Below, piece by piece: positions 33,605-45,100 of a DNA stretch of 64,000 bases (the first letter of the stretch is position 1; every line of letters begins with the position of its first letter). Origin of the DNA: Petrosia ficiformis (lineage: Eukaryota > Porifera > Demospongiae > Haplosclerida > Petrosiidae); contig OX345650.1 of the NCBI GenBank assembly GCA_947044365.1, forward strand, positions 3,287,373 to 3,351,372, written 5' to 3'. A program made the translations under genes and the position numbers. Under the pieces are notes generated by a model. The model had not been told where the DNA came from and did no database searches. It worked only from the letters and a program-made list of their open reading frames with translations.

Positions 33605-35053
33605 ATGACCAAGTATGATCGTGATCCAGAATTCAAAAAAACATCAATTCTTGATGACTATGAGATAAGATGGAGTCGAAACCTTGGAACAGGTGTAAGT
33701 GGACCAGTTCGACTTTGCATACATCGTGCATCTGGTAAAGAATATGCCCTTAAAATCCTTCTCGATCGATCTGATCGTAAGAAGGCTGAAATTGAGGCTA
33801 CTTTACACTGGCGTGCAAGTGGTTGTGATCATATTGTACGCATTATAGATGTATATCGAAATGAGCTGAAACAGCCTGGGGAGATTAGTGCAAAGAAACG
33901 AATTCTTGTGGTTATGGAATTGATGGAAGGTGGAGAGCTTTTTGAATTTATTTCAAAACGACATCATTTCACGGAACGGGAAGCAAGTAAATACATACTA
34001 CAGATTGCCAATGGAATCCAGTTTTGCCATCGATTAAATATCGCACATCGGGATATAAAACCAGAAAATCTTTTGTTAGTTAAAAGGACTGACGATCCAG
34101 AATATGTTCACATAAAGCTAGCTGATTTCGGATTTGCTAAAATCGATAATGGAGACCTCAAGACCCCTCAATTTACCCCATACTATGTTGCACCTCAAGT
34201 TTTAGAAGCTCAGAAAAGGCAGAGAGAAGTTCAATCTGGTTTTAAACCACGTAGTCCTTATTACTATGACAAGAGCTGTGATGTGTGGTCATTGGGTGTT
34301 ATTCTGTACATAATGCTTTGTGGATACCCTCCATTTTACTCTGAAGTTCCGCATCAAGCTTTGAGTAATCGTATGAAACAGAAGATTATGAGTGCCGATT
34401 TTGATTTTCCTGAGAATGACTGGAGAAGCGTAACAAGAGAAGCAAAGGATCTTATCAGACAAATGCTGTGTGTTGAACCCAGTGATAGGCTTTCAATAGA
34501 TGAGGTAATTCGTCATCCTTGGATAGCTAAAAATATTTCACCAGTTCGTGATCTTAATTCGCCATTCCTCATTTCTGATAAAGACACATTGCAAAAAGTT
34601 CAAGGGACACATGCTGAATTTCTTCAGAACTTTCGCCGAGATGATTCAGGATTTTTCCTCAAACCCGTTGGTTTGGCTAAAAACCCTGTGCTGGATGCTC
34701 GTGTGAGAAGAAATAAACAGGCCAAGTTAGCAAATGAAAAGCTCCCTTACACTCCTGTTGATCCAACTCAGGCTGGCCAGAGTTTAAAGACACTCCAAGA
34801 TTTATGTCGTATGCCTCCTCCTCCTTTTGCTACTTCAGATGAAAGTATTCCTGACCCATCTCTAATTGATGGAGTTAAGAAGGCATTGGCTTTCAATGAA
34901 GACAACATGGGATTGAGTCGAGCATTGGAACAAGAATCTTGGAATGGAGTGGAATTTTGTGGTCTTGTGAATCGTAAACGATTGGCAGAGTCTTTGCAGG
35001 AGGTCATTGACTCAGTAGTGATAATACCTCCTGTTGTAATAACAGAATCTTAG
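33605..35053 (+). CDS. MAPKAPK5: MAP kinase-activated protein kinase 5 (PRAK)
   Basis: 482 aa in a single coding exon, close to the vertebrate length of about 473. Ser/Thr kinase downstream of p38-type and atypical MAP kinases. The kinase domain spans about residues 20-305: glycine loop GTGVSGPVR, catalytic Lys50 in YALKILLDR, HRD at 148-150, DFG at 174-176, and the activation segment LKTPQFTPYYVAPQVLEAQ with the MAPK-phosphorylated Thr at 187. The APQ in place of APE and the LKTPQFTPYYVAP segment are diagnostic for MK5 rather than MK2/3. The C-terminal region keeps the MK5-specific ESWNGVEFCGLV and RKRLAESLQEVI. MTKYDRDPEFKKTSILDDY aligns with the vertebrate N-terminus, supporting this start, although the frame stays open to the splice acceptor at 33576. 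An AATAAA lies at about 35219. Confidence 0.95.
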   Translation: MTKYDRDPEFKKTSILDDYEIRWSRNLGTGVSGPVRLCIHRASGKEYALKILLDRSDRKKAEIEATLHWRASGCDHIVRIIDVYRNELKQPGEISAKKRILVVMELMEGGELFEFISKRHHFTEREASKYILQIANGIQFCHRLNIAHRDIKPENLLLVKRTDDPEYVHIKLADFGFAKIDNGDLKTPQFTPYYVAPQVLEAQKRQREVQSGFKPRSPYYYDKSCDVWSLGVILYIMLCGYPPFYSEVPHQALSNRMKQKIMSADFDFPENDWRSVTREAKDLIRQMLCVEPSDRLSIDEVIRHPWIAKNISPVRDLNSPFLISDKDTLQKVQGTHAEFLQNFRRDDSGFFLKPVGLAKNPVLDARVRRNKQAKLANEKLPYTPVDPTQAGQSLKTLQDLCRMPPPPFATSDESIPDPSLIDGVKKALAFNEDNMGLSRALEQESWNGVEFCGLVNRKRLAESLQEVIDSVVIIPPVVITES

Positions 35054-35637
35054 TGTGCTTGATAATAATTAGTTTTGTATTTAATCTCTTTTGTATACAA
35101 TACAATTATATATAATAGATCGACATAGAAATTATTCATCATTATTACAATAATAATTATTATTGATTTTTGTTATGAGTTATTTTAGTATCCATGGATA
35201 CCTTAAAATATGAATTAGAATAAAAGCCCCACCTTCGAAGTTTGCTAAATAAATTCTGTAGCGTATAAGCGTCGAAAGGTTTGACACTTATGCTTGGCAG
35301 TCAGCTTGAGAAGAAAACGAGCTAGCAGATCATAAATTATTGCGGAAACTTGCATGTAACAAAGGACTGGAGGCTTGTTGTGTCTGCTAAAGAAATACAT
35401 ATAATATATAAGTTCTAAGGAGGAGATAACAACTTCAAGAGGTAAGACAACTCTCTCTTTCTCTCTATATCTGTCTCTGTCTCTGTCTCTCTCTTTCCTT
35501 ATGTGTTTTGTTATTGAAATTCTCTTCCACAAACAAACATGTTTGCATTATGTGTCATGTAATATTAAGTAACACAGCTTAGATGTTTGTTGTACATTCA
35601 CAGCTCAAGACAGCATTCAGGGCTATGTTAACTATAT

Positions 35638-35882
35638 TAGTGATGCACTGATAGTTGGATTGGTAATCCAGTATTAGCCATGTATAGTTTTAGTATCGGT
35701 ATCAGAAAGATGTAACCAATATTGCACAATAAGTGTACATATCACTTTTATAGTATTGAGAAAATGCTGATTTTCACCAGAATAATATTATACAGAGTAT
35801 AGTTTTAATATTGAATTGTTATTGGTACATATATAAAATAATTATCGGAATACCAATAAAATCTCTTATCAGTGTATCACTA
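35638..35882 (+). mobile_element. hAT-like MITE (TAGTGATGCACTGATA ends)
   Basis: A 245-bp element with ends TAGTGATGCACTGATA and TATCAGTGTATCACTA. It is flanked by 8-bp direct repeats differing at one base (aactatat 35630-35637, aactattt 35883-35890). The interior repeats ATTGGTA/TACCAAT motifs. No ORF. Confidence 0.85.
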
Positions 35883-36377
35883 AACTATTTCAAATGATAT
35901 TTCTAATTTCTTTTGTTTTCAAATTAAATATTTTGTAATGTTTTACCTGCATGATACAACCAAAGGAACTACCACAAGCAACATTTAATTCCACATGGGT
36001 ATTGGTAATTTTTTGTGGTAATGTTACTTACAAAGCATAAAGTTATGTATTATAATTCAACTTATAACAACACACTGTATCAGCTTTATGATCACCAAGT
36101 AGGCGTGTTATAATGAATATACTTATATTTGTAAGTTGTTGTGCTACTAACACTATGATTAGGAGCCACAGATATTCCTGGTATATCATTTGTTATTGTT
36201 GTGTGGTATAATTCCAGTATACACACACAATTACATTATTATTATTGATGACCAGGTCAGGTTGCCTTGGTAATATGCACACTATAATAAACCTGTTTGT
36301 CGCCACACCCCCTAAGTGTTGTATTGTATTATACTGTGTGTGTTGTGCCAAATATGTGACAAATCTGGCAGTACACT

Positions 36378-36464
36378 ACATACATACATACATACTTACA
36401 TACATACATACATACATACATACATGTACATACTTACATACATAACGTACATACATACATGTGT
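36378..36464. repeat. (TACA)n microsatellite
   Basis: An imperfect tetranucleotide run with TACT and TGTACA interruptions. The overlapping ORFs of repeated HTYIHTYI are translation artefacts. Confidence 0.85.
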
Positions 36465-37023
36465 ACACACATGCATGAATGCACATCACATAAACACTAA
36501 ATATTTTGTGTACATGTATAATTACTATTATCTGCTATAAACTATCACTAGTTCAAACATACTATCCACATAGTTAGGTTATGTTAATCATAGTCTGGGA
36601 AGTGTGAACAATTTCATATGAACTTATGAAGAAAATTAATTATATTCGTACCATCAGTTTAAAGTATTGGAATGCATTTGGTATACTTAATTACTTGTTA
36701 AACGTGTGAAACTACTAGTTTTTTAGTAAAAACTGTACAAATATGTATTCTACATACTATCACTGTGTACCAATCATGCTATAAACATCATTCCATTGTC
36801 TTACAAAATAAATTATCTGGCAAGAAATGTTATAACTATATAATTAAATGCACTAGAACTAGTTGTCCTACAAGCATTTTGGTGTCTGACAGACTGACTG
36901 CACATTCGCAAAGACAATTACAGAGTGACATACATGTACATGTAGAAATAATCTTATATACATTGTTACATGTATACACTGTATGTTGTATAATATGTGT
37001 ACGTTATGTACACATGTACCTAC

Positions 37024-37482
37024 AAATACACTATATGACTATACTGTATATGAATTATGCAATACATTAAGTGATTACACTGTATATGAATTATACAATA
37101 CATTATGTGACTACACTGTATATGAATTATACAATATATTATGTGACTACACTGTATATGAATTATACAATACATTATGTGACTACACTGTATACGAATT
37201 ATACAATACATTACGTGATTACACTGTATTATTATACAATACATTATGTGATTACACTGTATTATACAATACATTATGTGATTACACTGTATTATACAAT
37301 ACATTACGTGATTACACTGTATTATACAATACATTACGTGATTACACTGTATTATACAATACATTATGTGACTACACTGTATTATACAATACATTATGTG
37401 ATTACACTGTATTATACAATACATTATGTGACTACACTGTATTATACAATACATTATGTGATTACACTGTATATGAATTATA
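37024..37482. repeat. Minisatellite with 36-bp then 30-bp units
   Basis: About five units of 36 bp (gattacactgtatatgaat plus tatacaatacattatgt) are followed by about nine units of 30 bp that lack a 6-bp 'atgaat' portion. C/T variation (tgtgac/tgtgat/cgtgat) marks individual units. Because 36 and 30 are multiples of three, long open frames exist on both strands; these are artefacts. Confidence 0.92.
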
Positions 37483-38226
37483 ATTGTGATGATCAAATTC
37501 CTCTAATATTCACAGTTTTTATTCTAATGTATGATCATGCATTTTTAAAATGTGTTCTCAGTTTCCATGTTAACATGATACTAGTATAATTATGTACATT
37601 CTACTAGTACTTTTATCTGTTTATGTTTTAATGTACAAGGACTTTTATCTGTTTATGTACATGTACATGTACTTTTATCTTTTTGATCTTATATAAATGT
37701 ACTGCTACAAGTGTTGTGTATGTATACTTTATTTCTTTGTGCTATATAGCTTTATCTTCTTTTGTATACATGTACTACAATATGCAATATGTCTGTCGTC
37801 TTTTTATTATGGTCTGCAGAGCCATCCATCCCTATCATTGCTTTCCATGGTAAAGTTATATAATTACATAATTACTATTATTGGTACATCCAATGCATAT
37901 TATAAGGAAGTTACATGTACATCATTCCAATGAGCTTGGTAGTTTGGTATGTAAATAATGCACACATGAGCTACAGACTAGCAACTAATAAAGACATCAC
38001 AAAATGTATACTAGAATCTTTATATGGTTAATAACTACATATATGTATAATAGGTTGTTGGGTTTCAGACATGAGAAAGTCATCTGTGGTGACTAATTCT
38101 CACCACAAAGCAGGATACATTTTTCTCCATAATTATATTATATCTTTTTATGTACATGTACATGTGACTAATACATATTTTGTGAAGATTAGTGTTACAA
38201 ATTTCACTACATGTACATGTACATGT

Positions 38227-38815
38227 ATAATCTATAAAATAATACCGTTGTCTGTCTGTCTGTGAAATTCACTCGCAACAAAGACCCAGAGAATTAGACG
38301 TTCATGCGACACTTTGATGTGACATAATAAAAGAAGGCATTAATAGTAAATTTGACATTTCAGCGTTATAAAGAAATATTTGGATAGAGAGAGACATAGA
38401 CAAACACGGACAAACTAAAGGAGAAGCCCAACTAACATCTGATGGAGATTCTTGTGCAGGTAGAAGACAAGACTAACTGATATAGAGAGAGAAGCCTAGC
38501 TAACATCTAATAGAGATAGACATGTACATGTATAATGAGCCTGTAGTGTACTACACTTAGAAGGTACTACACTTGCCTAGCTTAAACACATTTAGAACAG
38601 GAAAGACAAGTTCAAAGAAGATTGAAAAGAGTCAGAGAGAGAGAGCGAGAGACGTAACATTTAGTTTATTCATTTATTAAACAAAAATTATAATACATTC
38701 ATTCCTATAACTTATGATTCTAGATAATAATTCTGTCAATGACCATACTACACTGCTATGCTTAGAACATACTGTACTATGTTTGCCTAGCTTAAACCAC
38801 CAAAGGTGGTATTAA
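38227..38815 (+). repeat. Dispersed repeat family R2, copy 1
   Basis: Starts ATCTATAAAATAATACCGTT followed by (GTCT)n, contains 'cgcaacaaagacccaga' and ends near 'ccaaaggtggtattaagcta'. The same order occurs at 48565-48910. The tail part ('ttagaa...ttgcctagcttaaac') is duplicated inside this copy (38555-38590 and 38760-38795). Non-coding; class unknown. Confidence 0.75.
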
Positions 38816-39145
38816 GCTAATTATGTAATATAATTATAATAGTTGTATGAATTAGCTGATAATTAATATATGTACATGTACAATTGTAATTATAAGAATT
38901 AACTAATAATTAAATTAATACATGTACATGTACATGTATAATTGTAATTATAAGAATTACCTGATAATTATTATATGAACATGTAATTAATTATAGACTA
39001 GACTGATATACAGTTTATCCATTTTTAGGAAAAGATGTATGTCATTGTGGTTAAATCACATGAGAGATAAACTGGTTGTATGATGAGGCTAAAATCATTT
39101 ACTATTTTGTGTTTTTTTTTAGATACTCTACTCTTAAGTGACACT

Positions 39146-42100
39146 ATGCCAGAGTTTCGTATTCGACGTAAGAAGAGGGATAAACGTCGTCATACTCTTC
39201 ATGACTCCACAGAGGCAGCAAGACAAATACAACAAGCTTCTCAACTATATCAAGAACACAATGAAATTATTTTCGGACCAAATGAAGTGGTAAGTGGCCA
39301 TCAATTCAGTATGTGTGTGAATATTTAGTGATACAATTTTAACTGAATTCAGTGACACTACATGTACATGTACATGTATTATTACAATTACATGTGTATT
39401 TGCAATATGTTAATGTAGAGAGGATTTAATGCTGTATGAGAGTTTTTTTTTTGACACGCGACATACATTTTACTGAACCTCTATAGTTCAATAGGTTTGT
39501 ATAATTACATGTATTAGCAAAGTCTTGTTGTCATGTACTAGACAGGGTTGGTGACCTGAGGTAATTAATGATAATTGAAATGTACAGTAATTTAGAGTAA
39601 TGGTAGTGTAGTAATGGCAGAGTTTAATATCAAGAAAATGGTAATGACATTTTGATGTAGTACATGTTATTAAGGTCATATTTTAATTAACTCAATTTTT
39701 TTACTAACTTTGTAAAATATAATTCGCACTTTGACGTTCTTCACTAACGTACTTAGCAGGTATTCTAGTTTTATATCATATTGGAGTCATTGGAAATTAT
39801 AGTGATAGCTGATAGTTTCCATAAAAAAGGTAATGATTGGCAACAGTAATGATAATAGTAATTATATCTTAACAGTATTAGTAAATAGAGTAATTGATAC
39901 CAATCCTGTTGTGTACACTACATATGTAACATCAGGAATACATCAATATTGAAAGAGGATATGCCTCTAATTAGGATATAATTTAATTGTAATATTTATT
40001 TAATTTATTTCCAACGTCCTACACAACAGACGCTATAAAAAATTTATTTATTCATAGACATTGTCAGTGTATCAAATGGAATGAGTTAGATACACACACA
40101 ATAATAGTTTTATAAACTGTTAAATCACAAGAGAATTATTTGTGTTGACTAAAGAATTGTCACAAAGTTACTCCCTTTATAGTTTACATGGGGAATATAA
40201 TATAAACTATTAGCTATAATTATTATGATATACATGTACATGTACATGTACATGTACATGTATATTGTAATACAACTATATACAGAGTTTCATACAGAAT
40301 GGGGGGGGGGGTGACCTTTTAATCACACACAATTTAAAGTTCAATAAAAGCTTACATGTACATGAGGCAAGTCTCATTTTCATTTTACCATTGCCTCAGG
40401 TGTCTTTCTTTCTTCCTTTCTTTCGTTCTTTCTCTTTTTCTTTTTACATCTCCTGTAACATCATGTAATACTGAATAATAGCTGTTGTTTCCCCTCCTCC
40501 TCTAATAAATAATCCTATATGAGCTCTGATATAGATTATAATGTCAAATTGATAGCAGTAGATATTGTTTCTTCAGTCACGAAGTGTTTATATAGTCTCA
40601 TATAAGAAGTATGTTGTTAGGTGTATCGGCGTTGTTAGGGTTATATGTTGATGTATTTCCTCTCACTCAAGCATGAAATGACTGGTTTATATTACACATG
40701 TAATTAGCAGAACATTTAAGCCAATATCTTTGTTCTTATGAGAATGTACTGTACGGGGACTACATGTGTATACATAATTCCACACATATTTGAATACTGT
40801 TGTTTTAGTTAACTACATGTATATACATGTAAATATAAAAACCATTTTAGTAAGGCAATGTACCTTTTAATGAGACTGTGACTAAACTATGGGTCTATTG
40901 TAACTAAAATGAAAATAGGGCTAATGATGGGCACTATTTGTTGGTTAACTATAACTATAACTACAGTGTAAAAGTTTGAGAAACATTCTATAACTAAACG
41001 TTTTTATGAATGTAGTTAACCTTTAACATTTTTTTTAATTTTAACATCATATCATGCATGATATTATACATGTACATACATACATGATGTGTATAGTCAG
41101 TATGTGACTAGACAGGTTATACATGTACTTTGTATGTACATATGTATGTGTGTAATATTAATACATGTACATATATGTGTTTGAGTGGGGATATAACCTT
41201 TACTTCTCCCACACACTGCTGTGTATGTAAACTACTAACAACATGAGATTATGAATTCAATTATTGGTATAATATTACTGAGATACATTGAAATCAGCTG
41301 ATATCAAAAAACAGCATTTCTATTATTGAGTACATCATTATGGTTGTTCACAGGTGTTTATTTACATGTAGGTATAACTAAATAATTATAACTAAATTAT
41401 TATCTTTGCCAGAAATGGGTATGCACTACTAATTTTACTAATACTTGTAATTTAATTATACATTTGAGAACCAGGGTTTTCAGATAAGGTCATATGGCAC
41501 ACCATTGGCACAAAGAGCTTCTTATTTGGCACAGTTAATGATGATTATACAGCATTAACTCTGTGTTAATTGGCTCAAGATGTATCCCCAATGGCGCACA
41601 CACTAACCATTGTTGAGCCAATTTGGATCATACTTCAAAACATATCAAAAACTCTGTAGGTTTTTATATACAGAGAGGCAACCAAAGGATACCCCTTCCC
41701 CCTCCCCTCCCAAAAAACCTCTGTCTATTGACATTAGGTGCCAGAAATCAATCTCATAGCTATTGATCTTCTACATTTTCCCGGGTAAGAGCATTGGTTT
41801 CAAATTCATTCTTTGATAACTCGAATTGATTTCATTGGATTCCAGGCAGCGTTATAATTCCATGTCAATTTCACTGACCACTTCTTTTTATTAACAATAG
41901 GAAAATATTGTTCAATCAATGTTTCAGTTCTTAAGCAGCTGCACAAAGAGCAGTGGAATTGAAGTGGAATTGTAGCATTCCACATACAGTTGTACTACTC
42001 CAATTCACTTCCACATTCTGTTGACTAAAAAAGGACAGTGACAAAATTCCATCCCAATTCATATCATAAGTTAAAATTCCAGAATCCATCCAATTCTCAA

Positions 42101-45100
42101 TTCCAATGCCCTGGGCAGGGGTCATGTCCTCAGACGCCAGGAGAGTATGTTTCATTGCTGATCCAATATCTTGAAACATCCTTCTCCCTTGGTGATAATT
42201 CTTGTATATATACCTGATACTAATTAAACTTGCTCTTACCTGCTACTATTAATTGCATCCACTAAATTTAGCGATTTTTAAATGCTGAGATGTAGCATTA
42301 ATTGCAACAAATTTCTGAGCCACACCTAATATGCCTAATAAAAATTAACGATCACAAAATATATTTTTTAGCATTTGCTAATTTTAGCATTTATTACATT
42401 AGTCGCTAAAATCGATTGTTTCTTCATATAAGAAGTCACGAAATAATGTTATATTTATATAGTCTCATATGATATAAGAAGTATGTTAGGAACACTGACA
42501 TTGTTAGGGTTATATCAGGATGTTTTGTTCATGAAATGGTTGTATTCTGTGGTTTGTATAAGTCAATGTGTAATACAGCTACAATACTATCCTTATAGGT
42601 CACATCAGGATAGTATGCATTCAAAATACTTATACAAACCACGAAATACAATAACGTCATGCTTGAGTAAGAACAAAACATCCTGATATAACCCTAACAA
42701 TGTACAATGTCTAACATAATTCTTATACCATATGAGACTATATAAATGTAACATATTTTTGTGACTTCTTGAAACGACCCTAAAATTAGTACACACAATT
42801 AAAAGTAGACTGAAGGTATACTGAAATATAATGTACATGTATTATTACATAATTATAAGATGACCTCACTGTATACATTTTAATTATTTTATAGTCAGTA
42901 GATGATGCTGTGGAAAGAAGTCTAAGACTGCAAAGATCATTTGATGATGGAGATCGGTTTGTTAGTAGTACCAGTTCATCAGAACCTTTAGTTAAAGCTA
43001 CTATTATCAGAAAAATATCCTCAAAATTTAGTGGTAAGTGAAGTATATCACTAGAATGGCGTATGAAGTCATGTGATGACAGTGATGCTTGTATCACTAG
43101 ATAGTATAATTTTACTATGTTATGTGATGCAATTATTATAGTATGCTGGAGCTAGCAAATCAGTAGTTACATGTACATGTACATTGTACATGTACATGTA
43201 CATTGTACATGTACGTGTACATGATACAATTAATACCATTGGAGGTACAAAATCAGTAGTTACATGTACATGTAGTATACATGATACAATTAATACCGCT
43301 GGAGGTACAAAATCAGTAGTTACATTGTACATGTACATGTAGTACACATGATACAATTAATACCACTGGAGGTACATAATCAGTAGTTACATATGCATGT
43401 ATACATGGTACAATTAATACCACTGGAGGTACAAAATCAGTAGCTACATGTACATGTAGTATACATGATACCACTGGAGGTACATAATCAGTAGTTACAT
43501 GTACATGTAGTATACATGATACAATTAATACCACTGGAGGTACAAAATCGGTGGCTAATAGAGACATTTATACTACTTGAGGCAGCAAATTAGAATTAAG
43601 TAAATGCTGTACCTTCTCATGTGATATTAATAGCTAGCAGATCAATGTACCATGTAATGGGATATATACCACTTTCAGGTGATATTAATATCACTGAAGT
43701 TGGCAAATCCACAGTAAATATGAAGTCATATATTGTCATGTGATATAAACTTGAGTAACTATGCATGTAATATTAAATATCAAGGAGTTACTTTACTCAC
43801 ATAACTATGGTATGTAAATATACATGTATTATTTGTAATGTAATTATTATTATAATTATATCAATTTTTTCATCTTTGAACCAATCACTACAAGAGTAAC
43901 TGCCAAATAATTTGAATTCTTGTTTATAAGTCAATTAAAAATAAATAGGATATATACATATATAATTATAATTATATATGTATATAATTATAATTATACA
44001 TGTATATATATGTGTGATCATGGATGCAAAACTCAGTCATTTGGCAAATAAGAATTTTCTCAAATGGTTACATTATATGTTCATTACTCAGCCATTTTGC
44101 ACAGCGAACAAACTAAATTTGTTGTTTAGGTAGAAGAATAGGTGCTCGTTCTGGATACCAAATGTAGTTGTTGGTTACCTGTACAAAATGGCTGAATAAC
44201 GTGCATTTAAATGTAAGCATTATATATATATATGTACATGTATGTGATCTGGATTTGAATTAGGGCACATAATCATAAATTATCCCGTAATTCTTGTTAT
44301 TCAGCCAGTTGTTATTTGTATGTACTAGGTGGTGGCCAATTAAATTTTCCAACTCACCTGAGAGTTATTATTTCTCTTCTTAGACATTTAATGCTTTCTG
44401 TATAATAGCAAGTGTTTGAAGGCACTAAGAGGTTCAGAGGGAATGGGTACAAATTACAGTAAATCGGGAAGCCCAAAAGAAATTTGAAACTCAACAATTC
44501 ATGCAAGAATAATTATATAGCACATTTACGTGTACATACATACGTGTACATGTACATATATGTACATGAACAAACTTAGCTACAATGTACATATACATGT
44601 ACATACACATGTATATGTACATGTACATATATACATGTAGGTACATGTACTTGATAACTGTTCTGAGTGTTCTCAATGCATAAGATAATTATGTGAATTT
44701 ATTGACCACACTCTTCAATTACTTAATTAGTTTTCTACAATACACGAGTGAGAGCCCTTAACTTTACCAGGTTTCCTCAATGTCCCTGTTTAAAGCTAAT
44801 TGTGTGGTCAGATTTATAACATATCCTAATAACATATGTCATTCATATAGTATATACATGTACATGTACTCTTCTATTCCACACAGAGTGTTTATATCTT
44901 CGTCATGGTGCTGATATGCGTCGTTGTCCCATGCCTTCTCCAATTACTCTAAGTACAGTACGACAATTGTTCATCAATCTTTTTGATCTTAGCCCTTCTG
45001 TTCTCAAGAGTCCAAACTGGCATTTGTTTTTATTGGATAGATCAAATACATGGAAGTCACTTGACAGTGTCAGGTACATACTGAGATGTACATTTGTATA

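Larger units (their letters stand above)
35054..39145 (+). other. Interval between MAPKAPK5 and the SKT-like gene
   Basis: Holds the MAPKAPK5 3' UTR, a (CT)n stretch (35451-35494), a hAT-like MITE, (TACA)n DNA, a large minisatellite, a dispersed repeat and, at its end, the acceptor (39121-39122) of the first recognised SKT-like exon. An upstream non-coding or coding exon of that gene may lie here but was not identified. Confidence 0.5.
39290..42894 (+). other. Intron 1 of the SKT-like gene
   Basis: 3.6 kb. Contains an (ACATGT)n tract at 40230-40262, a CT-rich stretch (40403-40445), a degraded M1 MITE (40797-41010), one R3 repeat copy (41478-41655) and a fold-back repeat (42425-42775). No internal exon was recognised. 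Confidence 0.6.

Noticed and set aside
33605..35053. MAPKAPK2/3 instead of MAPKAPK5
   Set aside because: The activation segment LKTPQFTPYYVAPQ and the C-terminal ESWNGVEF/RKRLAESLQ motifs match MK5, and the MK2-type C-terminus is absent.
36983..37589. ORFs of 158-172 codons on both strands
   Set aside because: They are translations of the minisatellite; unit lengths that are multiples of three keep all frames open. No codon signal or protein motif.
43313..43567. ORFs reading VPPVVLIVSCILHVHV repeats
   Set aside because: Translation of the ~60-bp minisatellite.
44039..44240. Inverted match 'cagccattttg' / 'caaaatggctg'
   Set aside because: The arms are short and interrupted; may be an old fold-back, but not enough to call an element.
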